64,000 nt of DNA. It comes from Streptomyces sp. NBC_01571 (lineage in GTDB: Bacteria > Actinomycetota > Actinomycetes > Streptomycetales > Streptomycetaceae). Position 1 is the stretch's first letter; every line of letters begins with the position of its first letter. The notes beneath the pieces are model-generated. The model was given only the letters and a program-made list of their open reading frames with translations, searched no databases and had not been told where the DNA came from. The position numbers and the translations under genes are program-made. This document shows, one piece after another, positions 8,059-15,625 of the stretch. Location of the stretch: assembly GCF_026339875.1 (NCBI RefSeq), contig NZ_JAPEPZ010000001.1, forward strand, positions 558,001 to 622,000, written 5' to 3'.

Positions 8059-9434
8059 TCGACCCGCACGTCGCGAACCCTCCGTCGTACGAGGACAACC
8101 GGCCGCACACCGAGGGCCGTTCGTCCGCAACGCCGCCGTCGTACGATACCTCCCCTGCCTTCGTCCCCTCCCCCACCGCTGTTCCGCACCGGTGGCCGCG
8201 CTTGCGCCGGGCGGCGGAGCAGCACGGTCCGGTGCTCGCACTGTACGGGGCGCTGAAGCTCGTGGGCTTCTGCGCGTTCATGTACCTGCTCGACTCCTCC
8301 GGGGACTTCCGCCGGAAGAACCCGCGCTTCGGCGGCGGCGCCCACGTCTGGGACGTGCTGGCCACCTGGGACGGCTGGTGGTACCAGCAGATCGCCGCCC
8401 ACGGCTACCACCCGGCGCTCGTGCCGGTGCCCGGTGCCAGCGGCCTGATCACCATCGAGGGCAATTCAGCGGCGTTCTTCCCTCTGTACCCGGCTCTGAT
8501 GCGTCTGTTCTCCTCGTGCACCGGCCTGGGTCTGTTCGGCGCCGGCCTGCTGGTCTCGGTCGTCGCCTCGTTCGCCGCCGCCCTGGCGATCCACGCCGTC
8601 ACCGCGCGGATCGGCGGCCGCCGGGCCGGGCTCGCCGCTGCCGGGCTCTGGGCGGTGTGGCCCGGTTCCGGCCTGGAGTGGTCGGCCTATTCGGAGTCGC
8701 TCTACGTGGCCCTCGCGGCCTGGGCCTGCTACGCCGTCATGCGACATCGCTGGCTCACCGCCGGCCTTCTGACCTGCGCCGCGGGTCTCACCCGCCCGAC
8801 GGCCACCGCGCTGATCGCGGCGCTCGGCGTCGCCGCCCTGCTGGCCGTGCACCGGCAGTGGCGCGAGGCCCGCCGCTGGGGCGACACCCCCGGTCCGGAC
8901 GGGAAGGGACGTCGGGGCATCGTCCTGCGCCCACTGGCCGCCGTGGCGATCGCCCCCCTCGGGCTGGTCGGCTACCTCGGCTGGGTGGGATACCGAATGG
9001 GCGACTACGGCGGGTACTTCAAGCTCCAGGAGGGCGCCTGGGCCCACACGTTCGACTACGGCAGACAGACCCTCGACGTGTTCACCTCCCTGCCGGTGGG
9101 CCACTTCGACTACCTCTTCGCCTCTCCCTACGAAGACCTCATCGGCGTCGGCACGGTCCTGCTGGCCCTGATCGTCCTCCCGCTGCTGCTACGGCTCCGC
9201 CCGCCACCGGTCCTCGTCGTCCACACCCTCCTCACGATCGCGCTCGTCCTGGGAAGCCAGCAGATCTTCGGCAACGTCTCGCGCTACCTGCTCCCGGCCT
9301 TCCCCCTGTTCATCCCGTGCGCCGTCGGCATGCGCCGGCTCGGTACGCCGGTGCTGTGCACCGTCCTCGGAATCGCCGCGCTCGCCTCCGGCTCGTACGC
9401 GGGGTACGCCCTGTTCGAACTCGGCGTTCCGTAA
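8055..9434 (+). CDS. Polytopic mannosyltransferase-like membrane glycosyltransferase
   Basis: A 459-residue integral membrane protein with about ten hydrophobic segments. After a polar N-terminus of about 55 residues, the first loop carries WDVLATWDGWWYQQIAAHGY, the acidic W-D-G-x-W-Y motif seen in PIG-V / GT-C mannosyltransferase-like proteins. A later loop contains FFPLYPALMR. Such enzymes take sugar from a polyprenyl-phosphate donor and transfer it outside the cytoplasm. The start ATG at 8055 overlaps the TGA of the GT2-GtrA gene by four bases, implying translational coupling; that gene would supply the lipid-linked donor. The acceptor is unknown. Confidence 0.82.
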   Translation: MIDPHVANPPSYEDNRPHTEGRSSATPPSYDTSPAFVPSPTAVPHRWPRLRRAAEQHGPVLALYGALKLVGFCAFMYLLDSSGDFRRKNPRFGGGAHVWDVLATWDGWWYQQIAAHGYHPALVPVPGASGLITIEGNSAAFFPLYPALMRLFSSCTGLGLFGAGLLVSVVASFAAALAIHAVTARIGGRRAGLAAAGLWAVWPGSGLEWSAYSESLYVALAAWACYAVMRHRWLTAGLLTCAAGLTRPTATALIAALGVAALLAVHRQWREARRWGDTPGPDGKGRRGIVLRPLAAVAIAPLGLVGYLGWVGYRMGDYGGYFKLQEGAWAHTFDYGRQTLDVFTSLPVGHFDYLFASPYEDLIGVGTVLLALIVLPLLLRLRPPPVLVVHTLLTIALVLGSQQIFGNVSRYLLPAFPLFIPCAVGMRRLGTPVLCTVLGIAALASGSYAGYALFELGVP

Positions 9435-9525
9435 CCGGCGTTGCGGGGACGCCGCTCCGGCCCGGACATCCCGGACCGGCCGCCGGCGCGCGCGACGGCC
9501 GCGGGGCACGCTGCGGACTCCCGTG

Positions 9526-9546
9526 CTCCCGGTCGGGAACCGGGAG
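9526..9546 (+). other. Short hairpin between the mannosyltransferase and STAS genes
   Basis: CTCCCGGT / ACCGGGAG form a perfect 8-bp stem with a 5-base loop, 92 bp after the mannosyltransferase stop and 15 bp before the STAS start. It could be a weak terminator or affect STAS translation; which one cannot be decided from sequence. Confidence 0.3.
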
Positions 9547-9561
9547 TGAGATGCTGGACGT

Positions 9562-9921
9562 ATGGATACCTCCCCCGCGGCCTCGGACGAGCTCGTGGTG
9601 ATCACCACCCGGTACGAGTCGCCGAGGGCGTTCGTGATGCTCCTGCGGGGGTGTGCCGACCTGACGAGCTCCGGGGAACTGGAGGAGATCTTCGGTGAGG
9701 CCGCCGGGTCCGGCTGTCCGGTGATCGTGGACCTGGCCGGCCTCGCCTTCGGCGACGAACATCTGCTGGGGCATCTGCTGGCTGCGCGCGAGAAGGGCGA
9801 CCTGACGCTTGTCGGCCCCCTGAGCAGGCAGTTCCACCAGCGCATGGACGTCACGGGTACGGTCGGGTGCTTCGATGTCCAGCCCGACCTGACCACCGCC
9901 CTGGCGCATCTGCCGGACTGA
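9562..9921 (+). CDS. STAS-domain protein (anti-anti-sigma-like, lacking the phospho-serine)
   Basis: A 119-residue single STAS domain, the fold of SpoIIAA/RsbV antagonists that bind anti-sigma kinases. The central strand-helix VIVDLAGLAFGDEHLLGHLL (residues 54-73) aligns with the usual FxDSSGLGxLL element. In canonical antagonists the residues after Asp are Ser-Ser-Gly; here they are Glu66-His67-Leu68, so the phosphorylatable serine is missing and an acidic residue takes its place. It may be permanently in a phospho-like state or have another role. It lies 111 bp upstream of a GAF-PP2C phosphatase in the same direction, the usual pairing in partner-switching systems. The ribosome site before 9562 is weak. 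Confidence 0.75.
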   Translation: MDTSPAASDELVVITTRYESPRAFVMLLRGCADLTSSGELEEIFGEAAGSGCPVIVDLAGLAFGDEHLLGHLLAAREKGDLTLVGPLSRQFHQRMDVTGTVGCFDVQPDLTTALAHLPD

Positions 9922-10032
9922 CCGCACGCAGAAGGCGGGTCTCCTGGTCGAGATGACCTGCCCGGGAACCACCGCACGGACGACGCCCGCTATGTTTGCG
10001 GCAGGCCATGGGAAAACTGGAGGCGCGCGGGG

Positions 10033-11355
10033 ATGCCGGGTGTGACGTTCCCGGGCGGAGTGCGCGCCGACGGACTGCCGGCGGCGTTGTCGGATCCGGC
10101 TCGGCTGGCGGCGGTGGCCGCGACGGGACTGATGGACACCGGACCGGAGCCCGAGTTCGAGAACCTGGCGCGGCTGGCGGCGACCGTGACCGGCTGCGGC
10201 CGCGCCTTCATCACCCTGGTCGACGACCGGCGTTCGTTCTTGAAGTCGTGCGTCGGCGTCGACGCCACGAAGACCGACGAGCGGCAGAACCGTGTGGGGG
10301 AAAGCTTCTGCTACTTCCTGGTCGGCCTGGAGGGTGACTCGTTCGCGGTGGAGGACGCGGCCCGGGACCCGCGCACCCGCGACCATCCCTCGGTGGCGCC
10401 GATGAAGATCGGCGCCTGGGCCGGCCACCCGATCCTGGGGCCCGGCGGGGAAGTCCTGGGCAGCATGTGCGTGATCGACGAGAACCCGCACGTGTGGCAG
10501 CCGCAGGAACTCGCCATGATCGCGACGATGGCCCACTCCGTCAGCAACGAGATGAACCTGCGGCTGTCCCTGGCCACCGCCCAGCAGGCGTTGGCCGCTT
10601 CCAGCGAACTGGCCCGCAGCCTGCAGGACAGCCTGCTGCCGCCCGTGCTCCGGCCCGTTCCCGGCCTGGACACCGCCGCGTCCTACCTGCCCGCGGCCGG
10701 CGGCACGGAGGTCGTCGGCGACTTCTACGACCTCTTCCGCGCCAAGGGCTCCTGGTGGTCCACCGTCATGGGGGACGTCTGCGGGAAGGGCACCGAGGCG
10801 GCCAAGGTAACCGCCCTGGCCCGCTACACCCTGCGCGCGGAGGCCACCCAGCAGCTCTCCCCGGCCACGGTGCTCACCCACCTGAACTCCGCGCTGCTCG
10901 ACCAGCGGGTCGGCGGCGGCCGGTTCCTCACCGCCGTGTACGCCACCTTCCGCCTCACCGCGGGGGGCCTCGCCGGACGCCTGTGCACGGCCGGGCATCC
11001 CCCCGCCCTTGTCCGCCGCCGCGACGGCCGCGTCCAGTCGGTCGGCCGGCCGGGAACACTCCTGGGCGTCCTGCCCGAGGTCCGTCTCACCGACGTCCGC
11101 TTCCGTCTCGCCGCCGGAGACACCCTGCTGCTCTACACCGACGGCGCCACCGAAGCCCGTCCGCGCGCCGCCACCCCCGGCGGGACGCGCCCCCTCTTCG
11201 ACGAGGCCGACCTCGCCGCCGCCCTGGCCGCCACCCATGGTGCCGACGCCACCGAGACCGTCCGCCACCTCGGCCGGGTCCTCGCCGACCACACCGGCGG
11301 CTGGGCCAGCGACGACACCGCGCTGCTCGCCCTCCGCGTCCCACCCACCCCCTGA
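10033..11355 (+). CDS. GAF domain / SpoIIE-type PP2C phosphatase
   Basis: A 440-residue soluble protein with an N-terminal GAF sensor (about residues 20-185, containing FCYFLV and ILGPGGEVLGSMCVID) and a C-terminal PPM/SpoIIE serine phosphatase domain (about 205-435). The metal-binding aspartates are conserved: VVGDFYD, MGDVCGKG, LYTDGATEAR and SDDTAL. It should remove phosphate from an antagonist (STAS) protein, thereby freeing a sigma factor, with a small molecule or redox cue sensed by GAF. A STAS gene sits directly upstream. Start ATG at 10033 has GGAGG about nine bases before. A perfect 15-bp hairpin follows the gene. Confidence 0.9.
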   Translation: MPGVTFPGGVRADGLPAALSDPARLAAVAATGLMDTGPEPEFENLARLAATVTGCGRAFITLVDDRRSFLKSCVGVDATKTDERQNRVGESFCYFLVGLEGDSFAVEDAARDPRTRDHPSVAPMKIGAWAGHPILGPGGEVLGSMCVIDENPHVWQPQELAMIATMAHSVSNEMNLRLSLATAQQALAASSELARSLQDSLLPPVLRPVPGLDTAASYLPAAGGTEVVGDFYDLFRAKGSWWSTVMGDVCGKGTEAAKVTALARYTLRAEATQQLSPATVLTHLNSALLDQRVGGGRFLTAVYATFRLTAGGLAGRLCTAGHPPALVRRRDGRVQSVGRPGTLLGVLPEVRLTDVRFRLAAGDTLLLYTDGATEARPRAATPGGTRPLFDEADLAAALAATHGADATETVRHLGRVLADHTGGWASDDTALLALRVPPTP

Positions 11356-11491
11356 ACGCCGGCCGCCTTCGGCAGCCGATCCCGGTCCGGGCCGAGGTCC
11401 GCGGGTGAGCGGCGAGCACGGCGGAGCCGGCCTGCGCCCGAGATGTTCAATTTCCCCCATCGTGGGCATGGGTGGGGCAGCACCACATGCC

Positions 11492-11528
11492 GGAGAACCC
11501 GGCCCGATTGCAGCGGGCCGGGTTCTCC
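11492..11528. terminator. Strong hairpin terminator between convergent genes
   Basis: A perfect 15-bp stem (GGAGAACCCGGCCCG and its complement) encloses ATTGCAG. It lies between the GAF-PP2C gene (+) and a secreted hypothetical (-), so it can end both transcripts. Confidence 0.75.
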
Positions 11529-11559
11529 ATGCGGTGCGGATGGTGCGGTGACGCCGTTA

Positions 11560-12048
11560 CTACCAGCGGTGGTGGTCCTCGACGACGCGGAAGCTGCCCA
11601 CGACGCCGTTCTTGACCTTCACGCCACCGTGGACGCGGAAGGGCATGACACCGTTGCTGGTGCTCCACGGGCCGACCGTGGCGACGGGCGAACCGTTGTC
11701 ACAGGTGGCGCCGCGGAAGACCTCGACGGTCTTGTGGCTGTCGTTGCGGACGTTGAAGCTACGGGAGCCGAGACCGCTGATCACGGTGATGCAGCCCCAG
11801 CTCTGGGCGGAGTAGGTGCGCTCGTTGAAGTCGATGTGGCCCTCGTAGTGGCGACGGCCACCACGGTCGCCTCCGCCACCTCCTTCGTTGCCCTTGGACT
11901 GCCCGCTGTCGCCACCCATGGGAGCAACCTGCTTGACGACGGGGGCGGCCTCAGGAGCCGCGGCGGCGGAGGCGTAGGTGACGCCCGTGGCGACGAGGGC
12001 CGTAGCAGCCGCAGCGGCGGCCGTCACGGCAATGTTGCGCGTGGTCAT
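11560..12048 (-). CDS. Small secreted protein of unknown function
   Basis: A 162-residue protein with a clear signal peptide (hydrophobic Ala-rich segment within residues 8-35, cleavage likely after ASA). A glycine-rich linker follows near residue 55-65. The mature C-terminal domain of about 95 residues is beta-rich by pattern and has only two cysteines (WGCITV and ATCDNG), which probably form one disulphide. I do not recognise a family. The ATG at 12048 is preceded by GGGAAAG. The 5' region is relatively AT-rich (12050-12140), suggesting its own promoter. It converges with the GAF-PP2C gene and shares the hairpin at 11492-11528. Confidence 0.72.
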   Translation of the reverse strand: MTTRNIAVTAAAAAATALVATGVTYASAAAAPEAAPVVKQVAPMGGDSGQSKGNEGGGGGDRGGRRHYEGHIDFNERTYSAQSWGCITVISGLGSRSFNVRNDSHKTVEVFRGATCDNGSPVATVGPWSTSNGVMPFRVHGGVKVKNGVVGSFRVVEDHHRW

Positions 12049-12647
12049 GTCACTTTCCCAATCTCTGAGACGTCGGCCAAGCAGCCGATCTATGAGAGAA
12101 CGTACCGATAATCGCTTTATCTGCCATATCGGACACGCGGGAGTTTTCCAGCAACACCCGAATGGACGCAGGTACCCGGGCGGCGCACCGCTCCGAGCGC
12201 ACCTGACACCCACCCGAAGGGCTCGCTGACGTGGGAATCTGGCGCTTCGTGGCGCATGGCCGAGACACCGGTGGCGCCTGCCGCGGCAGCACCCGGGCCG
12301 CCGCCGACACGGCCGGCGAGACCGCCCGGGGCTGAGCGCAGCGGCCGAGGGGGAGCTGAGCCGGCCGACTCCCACGGGAGCACTTCCGCCCCCCCTCCGG
12401 CGTCGGAGGCATCACGGGCGTCGGTGCCCCAACTCGGTTCGGCGGCGGAGACGTTGATCCCCGACCGGTCGAGCCCGGGCACACGTCGGTGCCGTCGATG
12501 CCGCCCAACTCCAAGCGGGTGCCGCGTTTCCCGTCCGGCTCGCCCAGACCCGGCCCGGTGTCGACCGGAGCTCCGGCACCGTCTACGAGTAGCGCGAGCC
12601 GGCGGGGCGCCTGCGCCGAACGGGCCCCCGCACGGACGCGGGTGCCC
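12049..12647. other. Gene-poor stretch upstream of the secreted hypothetical
   Basis: The part nearest 12048 (to about 12140) is AT-rich for this genome and includes CCGATA...TATCGG half-sites (12105-12110 and 12127-12132), consistent with a promoter region reading toward the secreted gene. The rest (12250-12620) is very GC-rich with low-complexity open frames but no credible gene. A hairpin ends it at 12622-12647. Confidence 0.5.
12622..12647 (-). terminator. Hairpin directly after the sigma-CAP fusion gene
   Basis: GGGCCCCCGC and GCGGGTGCCC pair over 10 positions with one mismatch around ACGGAC. It abuts the stop codon of the minus-strand gene ending at 12648. Confidence 0.5.
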
Positions 12648-14300
12648 TCACAGCTTGGCGCCGAAGTCCTGTGTCCACCACGGGCCGCCCGTCCCCTTGT
12701 GGACACCCACGCCGATGTTCTTGAACGAGCAGTTGAGGATGTTGGCGCGGTGGCCGGGACTGTTCATCCACGACTCCATCACCGCCTGCGGCGTCTGCTG
12801 CCCCTGGGCGATGTTCTCGCCGTACGTGGACCAGCGGTAGCCCGCGGCGGTGATGCGCTGCCCGGGGTCGGCACCGTCCGGGTTGGTGTGTTCGAAGAAG
12901 TTACGGGCGGCCATGTCGTCGGAGTGCGCCTGCGCGGCCTTCTCCAGCTCCGCGTCCTCGGTGAGCGCACCGCAGCCGGCCGCCGCGCGTTCCTTGTTCA
13001 CCAGCGCGACCACCTGCGCGACGGTGGTCGTCGGAGCCGCCGCCACCTCCGCCGGCGCACTGGCCGACGTCCTGGCCGGCGCCGCGGACCTCCGGGGCGG
13101 CGGCACACTCTTCTTCGTGGCGCGCGGGGTCCTGGACGGGCTCGCCTTCTTCGATGCCGACGCGGACGGTGACCCGGACGGCGCAGCGGACGGGGAGGCC
13201 GACGGCGTGCCCTCGGAGGCGCTGGACGCCGAGAGGCCCACCACGTGGTCGTCGGCGGTCCGCGCGGCGTTGCCTCCCCCGCCCCCGTTCCCGGGGTCCG
13301 AATTGAAGTACCAGAGACCGCCGCCGGCCACACAGGCCGCCACGACGGCACCGCCGACCGCGCGGCGCCGGACACGCCGACGGCGACGGGCCTCGCCACG
13401 GGCGGTACCCGCGCGGCCGCCGGCACGGTGGCGGGCCCGCGCACCCGGTCCGGCGGTGCCGCCGGAAGCGTCGAGCTCCGACGCCGAGCCGGCCGGAGCC
13501 ATACCGGCGTGGGCCGAGCGCACTCTCTCCAGCAGTGCGGGCGACACCGACACGAGCGCCAGGCCGGCCAGCAGCCCCTCCGCGGGCATCAGTCCGCTCC
13601 ACAGGCCGGAGCAGCGTGCGCATCCGCGGGCGTGCCGGGCTATTCGCTTGCGCCACAGCGCCGAGGGCCGAGCGTCCCAGGAGGCCAGTACGCCGCGCAG
13701 TTCCCCGCACGGCGGCCGCGCGTCGAGCGCCCGCACGACCACACGCGCCGCCTCCAGTTGTGCCTTCATCCGCTGCACCCGGACCGCCGCGTGCTGAGGT
13801 GACACCTCCAGGGCAGTGGCGACCTCGGTCCGGGTGAGTTCGCCGGCGCACTCCAGCCACCACAGCGACAGCAGCGCCCGGTCGTCCGGCTCCAGCCAGC
13901 GGGTGGCGCGCGCGGTCTCCTGACGTTGGCCGGACAACTGCAGCCGCACCATCGTCAGGTCCACGAAGTCGGCACCCGGATCGGCGACGTCCTTGGTGTC
14001 CTCCGCGGTTCCCGGGGTGAACTGCCGGTCCTGCCAGTGTCTGCGGACCTGGTTCATCGCGATCGCCACGAGCCAGGAGCGGAAACTTTCGGGGGTACGC
14101 AGACTTCCCAGCGCGTCCAGCGCGCGGAGCATGGTCTCCTGCACCACGTCGTCGACGTCGACGGAGCCGTTCAGAGCCCGGCCCACGACGTTGTAGACCA
14201 GCGGGAGGTACGCACCGACCAGGGCGTCCTGAGACTGTGGGTCGCCGCTTCGGGCAGCGGTCACCAGCGCCGCCTCGTCCACCGTGTGCCGTGTGCTCAT
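12648..14300 (-). CDS. ECF-type sigma factor fused to zinc-finger, TM segment and extracellular CAP/SCP domain
   Basis: A 550-residue multidomain protein. Residues 8-92 are sigma region 2 (VDVDDVVQETMLRAL), and 125-190 are region 4 (helix-turn-helix around ELTRTEVATALEVSPQHAAVRV). Residues 198-231 contain Cys198 and His223-x3-Cys227-x2-Cys230, a zinc anti-sigma-like motif. A basic stretch and one TM helix (about 315-331) are followed by a Ser/Pro/Lys-rich linker and a CAP (SCP/PR-1) domain at 425-550 with His459, Glu470-His471, YGENIAQ and SPGHRANIL. The sigma part is cytoplasmic and the CAP part outside. Sigma factors carrying their own membrane sensor are known in actinobacteria; the CAP version suggests wall or lipid sensing. 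Release probably needs proteolysis (inference). ATG 14300 has GGGAAG upstream. Confidence 0.9.
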   Translation of the reverse strand: MSTRHTVDEAALVTAARSGDPQSQDALVGAYLPLVYNVVGRALNGSVDVDDVVQETMLRALDALGSLRTPESFRSWLVAIAMNQVRRHWQDRQFTPGTAEDTKDVADPGADFVDLTMVRLQLSGQRQETARATRWLEPDDRALLSLWWLECAGELTRTEVATALEVSPQHAAVRVQRMKAQLEAARVVVRALDARPPCGELRGVLASWDARPSALWRKRIARHARGCARCSGLWSGLMPAEGLLAGLALVSVSPALLERVRSAHAGMAPAGSASELDASGGTAGPGARARHRAGGRAGTARGEARRRRRVRRRAVGGAVVAACVAGGGLWYFNSDPGNGGGGGNAARTADDHVVGLSASSASEGTPSASPSAAPSGSPSASASKKASPSRTPRATKKSVPPPRRSAAPARTSASAPAEVAAAPTTTVAQVVALVNKERAAAGCGALTEDAELEKAAQAHSDDMAARNFFEHTNPDGADPGQRITAAGYRWSTYGENIAQGQQTPQAVMESWMNSPGHRANILNCSFKNIGVGVHKGTGGPWWTQDFGAKL

Positions 14301-14468
14301 CAAACGCTTCCCTGTCCTCGACGCCGAACGATGCTGTCCGATACCTGGGAGACCGCTCGGTGAGCCTCGGATAACAGTTCTTCGGAGAATCGTTCCGGGA
14401 GAGACTCACCGCTGCGCCCGGGAAACGCAATTGGAGGACGTCACATCGGGGAGGGGCGGAACGCACGA

Positions 14469-14499
14469 GTGCCGAGCCCGACTCGGTCGGACTCGGCAC
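14469..14499 (-). terminator. Hairpin terminator of the methyltransferase gene
   Basis: GTGCCGAG / CTCGGCAC arms extend inward to a 13-bp stem with one G-U pair in the minus-strand transcript and a 5-base loop. It lies 52 bp after the methyltransferase stop. Confidence 0.6.
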
Positions 14500-14550
14500 C
14501 TCGGGAAACACAGGGACGGGTGGGTGGGAGTGAGGGCGGGGAGCGGCGGT

Positions 14551-15348
14551 TCAGCCGTTCTTGCGCCCCACACCACCATAGAAACCGATCTCGCCGGACC
14601 TCGCCGGAGGCGGGCCGTCCGGGCGCCAGAACGGAACCTGGGCCAGGCCCGGTTCGATCAGTTCGAACCCGTCGAAGAACCGCTCAACCTCGGCGCGACC
14701 ACGCAGGTTCAGGGTGGCGCTGGCCTTGTTGTAGACGGCCTGAGCGTCACGGCGGTCGGCGAAGTCGCCCGTGGCGTGGGAGAGCACCAGGAAGCTGCCC
14801 GCGGGCAGCGCGTCGCGCAGGGCGGCGACCACTTGCTCGGGATTGTCCGCATTGGTGAGGAAGTGGACGACGGCGACGAGGAGAAGGGCGACGGGTTCGT
14901 CGAAGTCGATGACACGGCGTACGTCGGGATGGTTCACGATGGCCTGCGGGTCGCGCAGGTCGGCGAGTACGACACTGGTCGGAGCGGAGCGGCTGACCAT
15001 CGCGCGGGCGTGGGCGTTCACGATCGGGTCGTTGTCGACGTACGCGATGCGCACGTCGGGCGCCACCGCCTCGGCCGTCTCGTGCACGTTCGGCGAGGTG
15101 GGCAGCCCGGTGCCGATGTCGAGGATCTGGCGGACGCCGCTGCCCACGACGTGGTGGACGGCGCGCCGCAGGAACGCGCGGTTGGCTCGCAGGCCGATCC
15201 GCGCCTCGGGGGCCGCGGCGGCGAGTTCGTCGCCGGCCCGCTGGTCCACCTCGTAGTTGTCCTTGCCGCCCAGAAGGTAGTCGTAGATCCGCGCAGGGTG
15301 CGGCCTGCTGGTGTCGATCTCCTCGGCACGGAATCCGTCCTGCTTCAC
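14551..15348 (-). CDS. SAM-dependent methyltransferase (actinobacterial Methyltransf_19 family)
   Basis: A 265-residue protein of the S-adenosyl-methyltransferase family that is expanded in Streptomyces. Typical signatures are the N-terminal ARIYDYLLGGKDNYEVD, the SAM-binding QILDIGTGLPTSPNVH, VDNDPIV at the end of the second strand, and ALLLVAVVHFL. The C-terminal GEIGFYGGVGRK also matches the family. The substrate is unknown; many members are developmental or orphan. The GTG at 15348 is preceded by GAGGAG at seven bases, so it is preferred over longer upstream frames that have no coding character. It is followed by a hairpin at 14469-14499. Confidence 0.9.
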   Translation of the reverse strand: MKQDGFRAEEIDTSRPHPARIYDYLLGGKDNYEVDQRAGDELAAAAPEARIGLRANRAFLRRAVHHVVGSGVRQILDIGTGLPTSPNVHETAEAVAPDVRIAYVDNDPIVNAHARAMVSRSAPTSVVLADLRDPQAIVNHPDVRRVIDFDEPVALLLVAVVHFLTNADNPEQVVAALRDALPAGSFLVLSHATGDFADRRDAQAVYNKASATLNLRGRAEVERFFDGFELIEPGLAQVPFWRPDGPPPARSGEIGFYGGVGRKNG

Positions 15349-15625
15349 GCTGCGCTCCTCTCGACGACCGCCCCGGCTCCCCGCACGTGAACGGCTCAGG
15401 ACAGCCTGCCACATCAACTTGCCCGCGCATGACCACAGTTCGCCCCCATGGGCCGACTGTGGGAAACGGCGGCGGGCCACTGAACGTCGTACGGATGAAG
15501 CGGCCGGCCGCGGCCGGACACCGGCACGCTCGGCGACCCGGACCAGGGTCGGCACCGCTGCCCCGACGGGGCCGTCCGGGCATTGCCGGGCAGACCGGAC
15601 GCCGCTGGTGGGCAGCCGACAGGCC

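Noticed and set aside
12256..12840. Long + strand open frame over the end of the sigma-CAP fusion gene
   Set aside because: Low-complexity Ala/Pro/Arg composition, no domain, and antisense to a well-supported gene in its second half.
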